From a virus, in IMG/VR virus record IMGVR_UViG_3300008448_000186, positions 1-43,531 of that record: a stretch of 43,531 nucleotides of DNA; one strand, written 5' to 3'. Both the position numbers and the translations under genes were made by a program. This document shows, one piece after another, positions 19,977-29,200 of this stretch (positions are counted from its first letter, which is position 1; each line of letters starts with the position of its first letter). The notes beneath the pieces are model-generated. The model saw only the letters and a list, made by a program, of their open reading frames with translations. It was not told where the DNA came from and searched no databases.

Positions 19977-21526
19977 TGCAGATCATCGAGAACAAAGCGT
20001 TGCTGATCAAGGTGCGGGAACCGGGGCGCATAACCTCTGTCATACGCACGGCAAAGCAATTGAACGACACCGACGTGCTTGTCAGATGGGGCGTGGAAGA
20101 AGCGCAGATCCTCAAGAACCTGCGGCTCAAGGACGTACCGTCCCCGATTATGCGAGATTACGCATGGCCCGGTTTGCAAAAGCCGTTCAAGCACCAGTAC
20201 GACACGGCGTCGTTCTTAACTCTGCACCGACGGGCGTTTTGCTTCAACGAGCAAGGTACTGGTAAGACTGCATCGGCTATCTGGGCTGCGGATTACCTGC
20301 TTGAACAAGGGCTTATCCGAAGAGTATTGGTGCTATGCCCACTGTCCATCATGCAGTCGGCATGGGAGACGGATCTATTCAAGTTTGCAACCCACCGGAC
20401 GTGTGCGATTGCGCACAGTTACTCCAAGGAGAAGCGCATCAAGGCGGTTGAAAGCGATGCCGAGTTCGTGATCTGTAACTACGACGGTCTTGACATCGTG
20501 AAAGATGCTGTCGCAAAGGGCGGCTTTGATTTGATAATCATCGACGAGGCGAACGCCTACAAAAACGTCAGCACGAAACGCTGGAAGGTACTGAACTACA
20601 TCATTAATCCTACAACATGGATATGGATGATGACGGGCACCCCTGCAGCGCAGACTCCGACAGATGCCTACGGGCTAGCCAAGATCGTCAACCCAAATGG
20701 GGTACCAAAATTTTTTGGGTCGTTTCGTGATCAGGTGTTGTTCAAAGTATCGCAGTTCCGCTGGGTGCCTAAGCCTTCGGCACAACAAACTGTACACAAC
20801 GCGCTACAACCAGCAATACGTTTTACCAAAGACGAATGCTTGGATTTGCCTGAGATGACGTACGTCATGCGCGATGTGCCGTTGACTACCCAGCAGAAAA
20901 CGTACTACGAAGAGATTCGTAAACAGATGCTTACGATTGCTGCGGGGGAGGAGATTACCGCCGTGAACGCAGCGGCTAGTCTAAACAAACTGTTACAACT
21001 TTCATGTGGCGCGGTCTACTCGGATAGTGGAGAGATCATTGCGTTCGATGCCAAGAACCGCATGGCTGCACTCATGGAGGTCATTGAGGAAGCCAGTCAA
21101 AAGGTGATCATATTTGCCCCCTTCCGGCACGCCATTGAGATAATTGCGGAAGAACTAAAAAACAACAAGATCACCTGCGAGATTATCAACGGCGCAGTAC
21201 CCGCCAGTAGGCGCACGGAGATCTTCAAGAAGTTTCAAGAGAACCCAGACCCCCGCGTACTTGTGATCCAGCCACAGGCTGCGGCGCATGGCGTGACGTT
21301 GCATGCTGCCAACGTGGTTGTCTGGTGGGGGCCGATAACGTCTATTGAGACTTATTTACAGGCCAACGCCCGTGTCCATCGTGCGGGCCAACATCACCCT
21401 TGCACAGTAGTACACTTGCAGGGCAGCCCTGTTGAAAAACGTATCTACAAGATGCTATCGCAAAAGTTGGATGTGCATACCAAGTTGATCGAGTTGTACA
21501 ACAATTTAGTAGCGGAGGTTGCTTGA
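19976..21526 (+). CDS. SNF2-family helicase
   Basis: The product is a 516-residue SF2 ATPase. Motifs: HQYDTASF (Q-like region), Walker A NEQGTGKT (91-98), DEAN box IIIDEANAYKN (Asp190), motif III MMTGTP, then in the second RecA domain IIFAPFRHAI, QPQAAAHGVTLHAANVVVWWGP (motif V) and ANARVHRAGQ (motif VI). This is the compact phage SNF2-like type with no chromatin-related additions. It probably translocates on duplex DNA during replication or recombination, beside polA and the Cas4-like nuclease. Confidence 0.93.
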   Translation: MQIIENKALLIKVREPGRITSVIRTAKQLNDTDVLVRWGVEEAQILKNLRLKDVPSPIMRDYAWPGLQKPFKHQYDTASFLTLHRRAFCFNEQGTGKTASAIWAADYLLEQGLIRRVLVLCPLSIMQSAWETDLFKFATHRTCAIAHSYSKEKRIKAVESDAEFVICNYDGLDIVKDAVAKGGFDLIIIDEANAYKNVSTKRWKVLNYIINPTTWIWMMTGTPAAQTPTDAYGLAKIVNPNGVPKFFGSFRDQVLFKVSQFRWVPKPSAQQTVHNALQPAIRFTKDECLDLPEMTYVMRDVPLTTQQKTYYEEIRKQMLTIAAGEEITAVNAAASLNKLLQLSCGAVYSDSGEIIAFDAKNRMAALMEVIEEASQKVIIFAPFRHAIEIIAEELKNNKITCEIINGAVPASRRTEIFKKFQENPDPRVLVIQPQAAAHGVTLHAANVVVWWGPITSIETYLQANARVHRAGQHHPCTVVHLQGSPVEKRIYKMLSQKLDVHTKLIELYNNLVAEVA

Positions 21527-21551
21527 CAGAGTAAAGTTAGAGGAATAAGGT
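21523..21551 (+). promoter_or_regulatory. Possible internal promoter before the SSB operon
   Basis: A perfect TTGACA (21523-21528, overlapping the helicase stop) is followed after 17 bp by TAAGGT (3 of 6, but matching the most conserved T, A and final T). A TATTAG lies 5 bp further on. It would drive the SSB-like gene and its upstream partner at high level. Confidence 0.45.
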
Positions 21552-21574
21552 ATTAGACCCACGAGGAGAAAACT

Positions 21575-21955
21575 ATGAGTGCAATGAACGCAGAAAAACT
21601 TGCGGCGGTCTACGTGAAGATCCGTGAAGCACGTAGGGAACTCGCCAAGAAAGACGAAAAACTCAAGGCGCAAATCGACGTTGTGTCTGAGCAATTGTTG
21701 GAGATATGTAAAGAGCAGGGTGCGCAAACCATACGTACTCCGCACGGCACCATTTCGCGCAGACTAGGTAAACATTACTGGACGAGTGATTGGGATTCGT
21801 TCTTCAAGTTCATCAAAGAAAACGACGCCTTCTCGCTCATGCAGCATCGCATCAACAACGCGAATATGGAGCAGTTCCTTGAAGAGAACCCAAACCTTCA
21901 CCCGCCGGGGTTACAGGCAGACATCAACCAAACAATCGTTATTGTAAAACGCTAA
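21575..21955 (+). CDS. Conserved-looking coiled-coil protein before the SSB gene
   Basis: This 126-residue protein starts after ACGAGGAGAAAACT. The first 50 residues form a charged coiled-coil helix (VYVKIREARRELAKKDEKLK). The rest, from TIRTPHGTISRRLGKHYWTS to NPNLHPPGLQADINQTIVIV, looks like a small folded domain found in many phage replication regions but without a named role that I can confirm. Its pairing with the SSB-like gene suggests it binds DNA or inhibits a host nuclease (Gam-like); this is a guess. Confidence 0.7.
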   Translation: MSAMNAEKLAAVYVKIREARRELAKKDEKLKAQIDVVSEQLLEICKEQGAQTIRTPHGTISRRLGKHYWTSDWDSFFKFIKENDAFSLMQHRINNANMEQFLEENPNLHPPGLQADINQTIVIVKR

Positions 21956-21965
21956 GGAGCGCATC

Positions 21966-22853
21966 ATGAGCAATGATCTTGCTATTCTGGATTCAGGGTT
22001 GCCAGACTACTTAAAGTCCCTGAACGTAGACGCCACAACCAAAGCCCTCATGGGCGGCAGCGGCGCTTCGCAATCCAAGCGCATCTCTATCAAGGGCGGC
22101 GTGTGGAGATTGATGATCAACGGAAAGGAAGTTGCACAGAACGAAGATCGCCACATGAACGTGGTTATCGTTGCCGCTTCTCCGAAAGTCTCCCGCACTT
22201 ACTACGCTCAGCAGTATCAGGAAGGTGGCGACGTATCTGCACCTGATTGCTGGTCTGCCGATGGTGAGGTGCCTGATGCCAAGGCTGCATCCCCGCAGTC
22301 GAAGCGATGTGTGGACTGCCCACAGAACGTACAGGGTTCGGGTCAGGGTAACAGCCGTGCTTGCCGATACAGCCAGCGACTCGCCGTCGTGTTGGCGAAT
22401 GATATCGGTGGCGACGTGTTCCAGTTGACTCTTCCGGCTACGTCAATCTTTGGTGAGGGTAGTGCGGGCAAGTGGCCCCTGCAGGCGTATGCCAAGATGC
22501 TTGGCAGCAAGGGCATTCCAGTTACTGCCGTCATTACCGAGATGCGGTTCGACACGAATAGCGCAACGCCGAAGATCAACTTCAAGGCGATTGGTTTCTT
22601 GGAGAACGCGCAGCACGAACTCGCTATCCGACAGGGCGAGACGGACTCTGCCAAGCGTGCGATTACCATGACGGTAGCCGAGGCTGACGGGGCCAAGCCG
22701 AAAGCGATTGCTGCTCCGAAACCCGAAGCCCCGAAAGCAGAGGCGAAGCCGGAACCTACACCTGAACCAGTCAAGCGCGTTTCCAAGAAGGTTGAAGAAG
22801 CCGACGCAGCGAAGCCGGATCTGTCCAAGATTCTTGCGGATTGGGACGACTGA
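21966..22853 (+). CDS. Probable single-stranded DNA-binding protein
   Basis: This 295-residue protein starts after AAGGAGCGCATC. A beta-rich core (about residues 35-215) resembles an OB fold and holds cysteines in DCWSADG, RCVDCPQN and RACRYS that could bind zinc, as in T4 gp32. A disordered Ala/Pro/Lys/Glu linker (about 235-275) leads to an acidic C-terminal tip LADWDD, the hallmark of SSBs that recruit partners. The location between helicase and primase fits. The assignment is inferred from architecture, not from a decisive motif. A TGATG overlap leads into the HTH gene. Confidence 0.65.
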   Translation: MSNDLAILDSGLPDYLKSLNVDATTKALMGGSGASQSKRISIKGGVWRLMINGKEVAQNEDRHMNVVIVAASPKVSRTYYAQQYQEGGDVSAPDCWSADGEVPDAKAASPQSKRCVDCPQNVQGSGQGNSRACRYSQRLAVVLANDIGGDVFQLTLPATSIFGEGSAGKWPLQAYAKMLGSKGIPVTAVITEMRFDTNSATPKINFKAIGFLENAQHELAIRQGETDSAKRAITMTVAEADGAKPKAIAAPKPEAPKAEAKPEPTPEPVKRVSKKVEEADAAKPDLSKILADWDD

Positions 22854-23089
22854 TGGCGACCGTCAAGGGCTACACAACGTTGTTTGTACAGGCCGTCAAC
22901 GATGCACCTCCTTTTTATCTTGGCGTCAAACTCGCCAAGATCTGCATCAAATTAGACATACCTGTTGTCGATGTTGCGGAGTACCTTGGTGTGAGCCGTC
23001 CTACCGTTTACTCATGGTTTATGGGCAAGCGGGATGTCGCTCCGAAGTACGCGGAACAGGTACAGAAGTTAATTAACAAATTGGCGTAA
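22853..23089 (+). CDS. Cro-like helix-turn-helix protein
   Basis: The product is a 78-residue protein from the ATG at 22853 (TGATG overlap with the SSB-like gene). The segment VDVAEYLGVSRPTVYSWFMG followed by KRDVAPKY is a clear HTH of the lambda-repressor/Cro type, flanked by short helices. It could regulate phage transcription or mark an origin. An 83-bp structured gap separates it from the primase gene. Confidence 0.8.
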   Translation: MATVKGYTTLFVQAVNDAPPFYLGVKLAKICIKLDIPVVDVAEYLGVSRPTVYSWFMGKRDVAPKYAEQVQKLINKLA

Positions 23090-23090
23090 C

Positions 23091-23151
23091 AATAGATGGG
23101 CTAGGTTCGCTACCGAAGAGGGCATCGCCGTCTGCCCCTGCCCATTCTATT
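23091..23151 (+). other. Possible three-way-junction structure upstream of the primase gene
   Basis: An outer stem pairs AATAGA-TGGGC (23091-23101) with GCCCA-T-TCTATT (23140-23151), 11 bp with one bulged T. Inside are a 3-bp hairpin (GGT/ACC, 23104-23114) and a 5-bp hairpin (GGGCA/TGCCC, 23120-23137). It begins 2 bp after the HTH stop and ends 21 bp before the primase ATG. It lacks a T tract, so it is not a terminator. It could be an RNA leader element or a priming or origin structure. The internal hairpins are short. Confidence 0.4.
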
Positions 23152-23172
23152 TGACGGCTTTTGAGGACGGCT

Positions 23173-26046
23173 ATGCTTTCACGTAAGGACTTTCTTGCCC
23201 TCGTACTTCCACCTTTGGAAGAGGGGGAGTCCTACTGCACTGTTGGCATCAAGGAAGATGGGGAGGACAAGGATGTCCGCCAACGCTTTGTCAGTAGCAT
23301 CGACGAGATTTCTCAACACGCGGATGAGTTCGTAACTAGTCAGTATAACGCTTTCTACGGCGTGGCTAAGTACGGGCCGGAAGGGCGTCGTACCACCAAG
23401 AATGCCATTGCTCTCAAGTCGTTTTATATAGATCTTGACTGCGGCCCCGGTAAGCCTTTTGCGGATCTGAACGAGGGGCTCGTAGCCCTCAAGGCGTTCT
23501 GCAAAGTCACAAACTTGCCGCGTCCGACCATCGTCAAGTCGGGTATGGGTGCCCATGTCTACTGGATATGCACCGAGGCGCTTCCCCGTGAGCGGTGGTC
23601 GTTGTATGCGGAACAGTTGAAGGCGCTATGCGCCCAGCACAAGTTTGAAGTAGACCCGGTGGTGACTGGTGAGGCGGCACGCATCCTGCGTATCCCTGAG
23701 ACCTACCACGTAAAAGATCCTACCAATCCGTTGTTGGTTGAGGTTTTAAGTTCAGGTTCTACTTTAACTCCTGAAGAGATCCATAAACTTCTTGAGCCAA
23801 GTATTGATGTACTGAACTCCAACACGCCAGTCAAACGGCAACTGGATGCCACGACCCTAGCCCTGATGGGCAACAGCCAGTCGCGGTTCAAGACCATACT
23901 GGTCAAGTCGTTGGAAGGCACGGGGTGTGCGCAACTCGCCTATATCTTCAACAACCAAACCACGTTGGAAGAACCCATGTGGCGAGCGGGGCTCAGCATT
24001 GCACAGGTCTGTGTGGATCGGGACAAGGCCATCCACGTACTGTCTAACCAGCACCCAGAGTACTCGCCGGAGGCTACCGAGAAGAAAGCCAATGAGACCA
24101 AGGGGCCGTATACCTGCGAGACGTTCAAGAAACTGAAGCCCGCATTGTGCGAGGGGTGCCCGCACAAGTTCACATCCCCAGTCCAACTTAGCAAAGAGAT
24201 CGTTGAAGCGACCGAGGAAGACAACAAGGTTGTTGAAGTCGAAGAAGTTACCAAAGAGGAGCGGGAGTACGTCATCCCCAAGTACCCATTCCCGTACTTC
24301 CGTGGGCGCAACGGCGGCATCTACCGCAAGGTCAAGAGCAAGGAAGACGACACGGAAATTGACGAACTGGTCTATCCGTACGATCTGTATGTAGTCAAAC
24401 GCATCATAGACCCTGACTTGGGGGACGCCTTGCTACTGCGGTTCCACACCCCCAGAGATGGCGTGCGCGACATCATCCTTCCGAACACGGCTACGGTGTC
24501 TAGGGAACGGTTCATGACGATTGTGTCGTTCAACGGAATCATGGTGCTTGGCAAGAAGCAGGAAACGCTGATGAATTACATAGAGGTTTGGAACAACCAA
24601 TTGATGCACGAAAAGGCGGAAAAGGCGCACCGGCAGTTTGGTTGGACGGACGACGAATCGTCCATCATTATTGGTGATCGGGAGATCAAGGCCACGGAAG
24701 TGGTCTACAGCCCTCCGTCTAGTCCGACGTTACCGAACGTACCGTTCTTCCAACCCAAGGGCGACTTCCATACGTGGAAGGAGATCATCAATCACTATGC
24801 CAAACCCGGTCTGGAGTACCGTGCCTTTGCTTTCTTCTTGGGGTTTGGCGTGCCTCTCATGCGCTTCACCGCATTGGATGGTTTCCTCGTAAACCTGTTC
24901 AGCCGCGATTCAGGCACGGGTAAGACCACTATTCTCCACGCCGTCAATAGCATTTACGGCAAGCCCAAGGAACTGACTCTTTCTCCGAAGGATACATACA
25001 ACTCACGTATGAACCGGTTTGGCGTCATGCAGAGCCTTGCCGTGACGATGGACGAGATCACGAACATGGATCCTGAGCAGATGTCGCAGCAGATCTATGA
25101 CGTTACGTCCGGTCGCGGCAAAAACAGGATGAAGCAGCATGAGAATAGCGAGCGCAAAAACGACACGAAGTTTCAGACCGGCGTTATCTCGTCGTCTAAT
25201 AGATCTGTTATGGACGCACTGCTATCCATAAAGGGGTTCCCAGATGGTGAGTTAAAGCGCGTTCTTGAGATTCCGATAGAGCCTGAGCCGGATGCAGATG
25301 CTATCTGGTCGCGTACTCACTTTGAGCGGCTAGTCAATCACTACGGGCATGCGATCCAGCCCTATGCTCAAGGAATTATTGCGCAACTTCCTGCAGTCAG
25401 AGAACTTGTTAACAAGACCCGCGACAAGGTAGACAAGCATGCGCATATTCGTCCAGCCGAGCGGTACTGGAGCCTGATCGTATCTCTGTCAGTAGCGGGG
25501 GGCATGATCGCCAAGAAGATGGGACTGCACGATATCCCCATCCAGCCGGTGTTTGATTTTGGCATTCAGTTGATCAAGACCAGCCGTGACAAGGGCAAGG
25601 AGTACATGTTCGATGCCGATGAGTTCTTGAGCCTATTCATGCGAAACAAGTACCACGAGGTGCTGATCATCAACGGCAAGAACGACAAGCGCACTGGACT
25701 TGAGCAGGGGCCGATACGAGAACCCCGCAACGCGCTGAGCATGCGGTATGAGCCAGACACCAAGATGTTGTACGTATCTGTGGCTGCTTATCGTAACGAG
25801 TGCAACCGGCTCAACATGAACTTCGATGAGACGCTGAAGCCGTACATCAAGGCCAAAGCCCTCATCATGCACCCCGGCAATACGCCTATAAAAATCAAGC
25901 GCATGTTTGTCGGCACGGCGGCTAGCAACACGGCTGGGGCTCGGTGTCTGTGGTTCGACACAACCAAACTGGGATTCTTCAATGAAGAGTTTTTGCTAAG
26001 CGGAGATGAAGATATTCAATCTGCCGATAGTGGTGGAGTGGAATAA
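23173..26046 (+). CDS. AEP primase fused to DUF927-type helicase
   Basis: This 957-residue replication protein starts at the ATG at 23173 with GAGGACGG upstream; an in-frame TTG at 23161 is less likely. The N-terminal archaeo-eukaryotic primase domain has FYIDLD (Asp87, Asp89), SGMGAHVYW (His128) and VDPVV (Asp161) with ARILRIP. A cysteine group follows (Cys280, 315, 326, 329; TCETFKKLKPALCEGCPHK), likely metal or Fe-S binding. The C-terminal ATPase has Walker A DSGTGKTT (579-586) and Walker B VTMDEIT (Asp627-Glu628), as in DUF927 helicases. It probably opens and primes phage DNA for the family A polymerase. No separate DnaB-like helicase was seen. Confidence 0.9.
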   Translation: MLSRKDFLALVLPPLEEGESYCTVGIKEDGEDKDVRQRFVSSIDEISQHADEFVTSQYNAFYGVAKYGPEGRRTTKNAIALKSFYIDLDCGPGKPFADLNEGLVALKAFCKVTNLPRPTIVKSGMGAHVYWICTEALPRERWSLYAEQLKALCAQHKFEVDPVVTGEAARILRIPETYHVKDPTNPLLVEVLSSGSTLTPEEIHKLLEPSIDVLNSNTPVKRQLDATTLALMGNSQSRFKTILVKSLEGTGCAQLAYIFNNQTTLEEPMWRAGLSIAQVCVDRDKAIHVLSNQHPEYSPEATEKKANETKGPYTCETFKKLKPALCEGCPHKFTSPVQLSKEIVEATEEDNKVVEVEEVTKEEREYVIPKYPFPYFRGRNGGIYRKVKSKEDDTEIDELVYPYDLYVVKRIIDPDLGDALLLRFHTPRDGVRDIILPNTATVSRERFMTIVSFNGIMVLGKKQETLMNYIEVWNNQLMHEKAEKAHRQFGWTDDESSIIIGDREIKATEVVYSPPSSPTLPNVPFFQPKGDFHTWKEIINHYAKPGLEYRAFAFFLGFGVPLMRFTALDGFLVNLFSRDSGTGKTTILHAVNSIYGKPKELTLSPKDTYNSRMNRFGVMQSLAVTMDEITNMDPEQMSQQIYDVTSGRGKNRMKQHENSERKNDTKFQTGVISSSNRSVMDALLSIKGFPDGELKRVLEIPIEPEPDADAIWSRTHFERLVNHYGHAIQPYAQGIIAQLPAVRELVNKTRDKVDKHAHIRPAERYWSLIVSLSVAGGMIAKKMGLHDIPIQPVFDFGIQLIKTSRDKGKEYMFDADEFLSLFMRNKYHEVLIINGKNDKRTGLEQGPIREPRNALSMRYEPDTKMLYVSVAAYRNECNRLNMNFDETLKPYIKAKALIMHPGNTPIKIKRMFVGTAASNTAGARCLWFDTTKLGFFNEEFLLSGDEDIQSADSGGVE

Positions 26047-26245
26047 GTTCCAACCCGGCACATCTTTTTTTATCCCTTGCATCGACCGCAAACCAGTCGA
26101 GAAATGGGTGTTGTCAGAAGCCCGGCGGATGCGGTTAGAAGTCTTGTGCAAACAAGTTGTGGAAGACGGGGTATACGGTTTGCGTGTATGGCGGGTTGTG
26201 CCTAGAATGCCCCTGCACTCTAGTTCTCCTCTCTCGGAGACTTGA
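26006..26245 (+). CDS. Small hypothetical protein, last gene of the early operon
   Basis: This 79-residue protein overlaps the end of the primase gene by 41 bp. The sequence MKIFNLPIVVEWNKFQPGTS through VVEDGVYGLRVWRVV looks like a real small domain with strands and one helix. The GGAG directly touching the ATG is unusually close, so the start is uncertain. Its stop codon overlaps the first stem base of the terminator. No family was recognised. Confidence 0.6.
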   Translation: MKIFNLPIVVEWNKFQPGTSFFIPCIDRKPVEKWVLSEARRMRLEVLCKQVVEDGVYGLRVWRVVPRMPLHSSSPLSET

Positions 26246-26274
26246 CCCCCGACGTTCTGTCGGGGGTCTTTTTT
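26244..26274 (+). terminator. Intrinsic terminator at the convergence of early and late units
   Basis: A perfect 10-bp stem GACCCCCGAC / GTCGGGGGTC with loop GTTCT is followed by six T residues (26269-26274). It ends plus-strand early transcription. The T tract overlaps the stop codon of the convergent 2100-residue gene. On the minus strand the same hairpin has no T tract, so it should stop late transcription poorly. Confidence 0.95.
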
Positions 26275-29200
26275 ACTCAACTTCGTCTGTTACGCCGAGT
26301 TCTTCGTAGATACCACGAGCCACTTTGGGGTTTACCGTTACGCCGTTGACGGATGTCGCCAACTTCTTGGTGCGTCGCTGGACGGCTTCGTAAAGCGTAT
26401 CGTATGTAATTCCAAGACTTGGATACTTACGGCTGAACTGCACCGCCTCCTCAACGGATTCTCGGAACCCATCCACATCCCCACTCATTCGCGCTACGGC
26501 AGCACGGGCGATAATTGCATTGCGGCGCTGGAAGATCTTGCTCTCCATACGCTTAGTTGCACCGGCAATATCTCCTGCTTCGGCTACATCGCTCGGACGG
26601 AATCCGAATATCTGCATGAAAGCATTGTAGGCATTGACATCTTCTACCAGCGGAACGCCCTTCGCGGTCAACGCACCTTCGGTAGCGTATCGGAATCCTT
26701 TGGAAACATTGGAGACAGCGCGGGGCATCAACTGCTCAAACGCCCGCTGATAGTTCCCATCTTCTATGTATTCAGCCACTCGCGGCAAACCAACCGCGTA
26801 AGAGTACGCAGGGCCAAGAGCCTGCTCCACTGCGTAAGTTATGGGCCCAACTTCAGCCATGCGCTTAGGATCTTCGCGCCAGAACATACCCGTCCAACCC
26901 GTGCGGCTAGCGATGTCGATTCCAAACAAGTAGTTGATCGGGCCCTTGTATGCAAACAACCCGACGGCTTCTCGTAGCGCAAAGTCTGCATCGTACGGCT
27001 CGTCATCGTCGCCCAATATACCGTTCAATACCGTGACAAGCGCGGCACCCGCACCGACTAGGGGCATGCCCTGCACGCCCGCCGATACAAACGCGGTGGC
27101 GAAATACCCAATAATCTCCTTGCGCGCAGCATCCCGAATGACTTTTGAGTCCGGATCGTTGGGGTCAAGGTCTCTCGTAGCCTCTTTGTATGCAGCCTGC
27201 AAGAGGTTGATGCGCTTGATACCAAACCGCTTGAACGTCAATGCCGTCTTGGCGATATCGCTTCCCATGATGGGTGCGGTAGCCTTGGGGAAAGACGATC
27301 CATAAACATCCGCTACAACGCTTTGGGCTACATCAAAAGCGGCTTGGTCAAAGACATCTGGCGGAGTTTTGTTTTTGGCTTTCTGCAGGTCGTATGCAGC
27401 AATCAACCCCACTTCACGGTTGAACATATCGGACTTCGCAAACGCCCAAGAAGTAATACGGTCAACGTTGGCTTTTAGTTTTTCCCATCTGGAACTGAGA
27501 TTCTTGAACTCCGCGATGTCTTGCAGGCGTTGCTCACGGATGATGCCACTGTCCAACCCACGCTGGATCAACTCCTGCATCTCAGGAGACTTTTGCTTGC
27601 TGAAAAATATGCTGCCCGCTTTTACTAACGAGTTGCCTATGCTGCCAATCTTGTGGCCCTTACCCAGCAGGCGACTCAACAGCACCGTGGGCGTATCAAT
27701 CACGTTGGTAACAGCAGTCGAGATGTTGGCTCCCAAATATAATTGGAAACTCGCGTAGCCAAGTTGCGCCCCTATACCACTGAGGTTGGGATTCTGCACG
27801 AAATCTATGTATCGGGTTGCGTAGTAATTCAAATCTTCAGCGACATCAGAACTTATGACTCCTCTGTCCCGCGCATTGGCGGTAGCCACTTTCAGTTCTT
27901 CCTGAAGTTCAAAGTACTTGGGCTGGAACTCCATCTTCACTATACGACGTGCGTAACTGTCCGATACGTTTGCGTACGCTTTCAGCACGTCATTTGAGTA
28001 CCCAGCGGGAGTCACTTCCTGCCTTCGACGCCCACGCTGCAATACGGAATCGGTGGGCAGGTAATCCAAGTAATGCTCAATCACATCCGCTACGATGTCG
28101 TCATTTACCCCCGCTTCCTTCATATCTCCAACGATATCGGCAAGGAAACTGGACGGCGGGATATCTTGAATCCTACGTTCTTCTACGCGGGACTCGATGA
28201 TTGAATTGGGGTCTACCCCTTCACGGAGTATTTCTTGTCGTGCGGCGCTTCGCTCTGCAGATGATTCAAACTGCAACGCCACGGGGTTGCCCGCTCTGTC
28301 TGTGTAAGAGAGTTTGAAGTTACCTTGACGGAACAACGGCAGGTACACACGCACGCGCTGCTCGTTGAGTTTGCTTAAAATCTTTTGCCACTGGGCGGGA
28401 GTCAGGTACTGCTGCAACTGTTTTTCAACAGCCAAAGCGTTATCGACGTACCCAAGGCGCAATCCCTTGTACACACCTTTTAATGCGGGGTCACGGTTAA
28501 AGATTGCAGAAAGTTGTTTGTAGAGCGGATGGTCTACATCTGCCTTCCAATTGATGTTACGAGCCGGGTCTACAAGATCTAGCACCTCGACGCCAAATAC
28601 TTCTTTCTCTTTAACCTTGCCTTTGGCAGTAACTACCTGCACCTTTGTCTTGGTAGTAGTCGTAGCCATGAACAGGTCACGAATTTTGTTTTGTTCGGCC
28701 TCGGAATACTTCTCCATGACCTTTCCCCATTTGGTCATGTTATCCATGAGCGTGTCTTGCATCTTGCGGAGTTCAGTGCCTTCTTGATTGGCGTTCTTCC
28801 ACAATTTTTCTAACACGTCGGATTTGAGATCCTTGCTGTAAATGCGTCCCATTTCGTGCGGGTCATACAGGGTATACAGCACACGGCGCATGCCAGTCGG
28901 TAGGTTAGATGCCGCATTTCGCGCCGCTTCATACGTTTCCTTGGTCGCCGCAGGCAGACTTTGCGAGATTTTACCGACGGCATTGACGAAGGCACGATCT
29001 CCCTTGCGCTGCGCTTCCGGGCTACGCTGGTAACGAACCGCTGGATTGAACGGATCGTAGGGGGCTTTCTTGCCTTTGATTACGCGGCGATGCGCCTGCT
29101 TCAAGATCTGATTAACGTCGTTATCGGAATAAGTCGAGACCAACCCGCGCTGCCGCATGAAGTTGCGGATATATGCAGCCACCCGACCGTACGCAGCGCG

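Noticed and set aside
20981-20997. Eighth copy of the palindrome (TAAACA-AAC-TGTTACA)
   Set aside because: The spacing and one arm are degraded and it lies inside the helicase gene; chance is likely.
23073-23186. Open frame reading FATEEGIAVCPCPFYLTAFE in the gap before the primase gene
   Set aside because: It looks protein-like but has no start codon or ribosome site and ends inside the primase gene; the same bases are better explained by the paired structure. A frameshift product of the HTH gene would need experimental proof.
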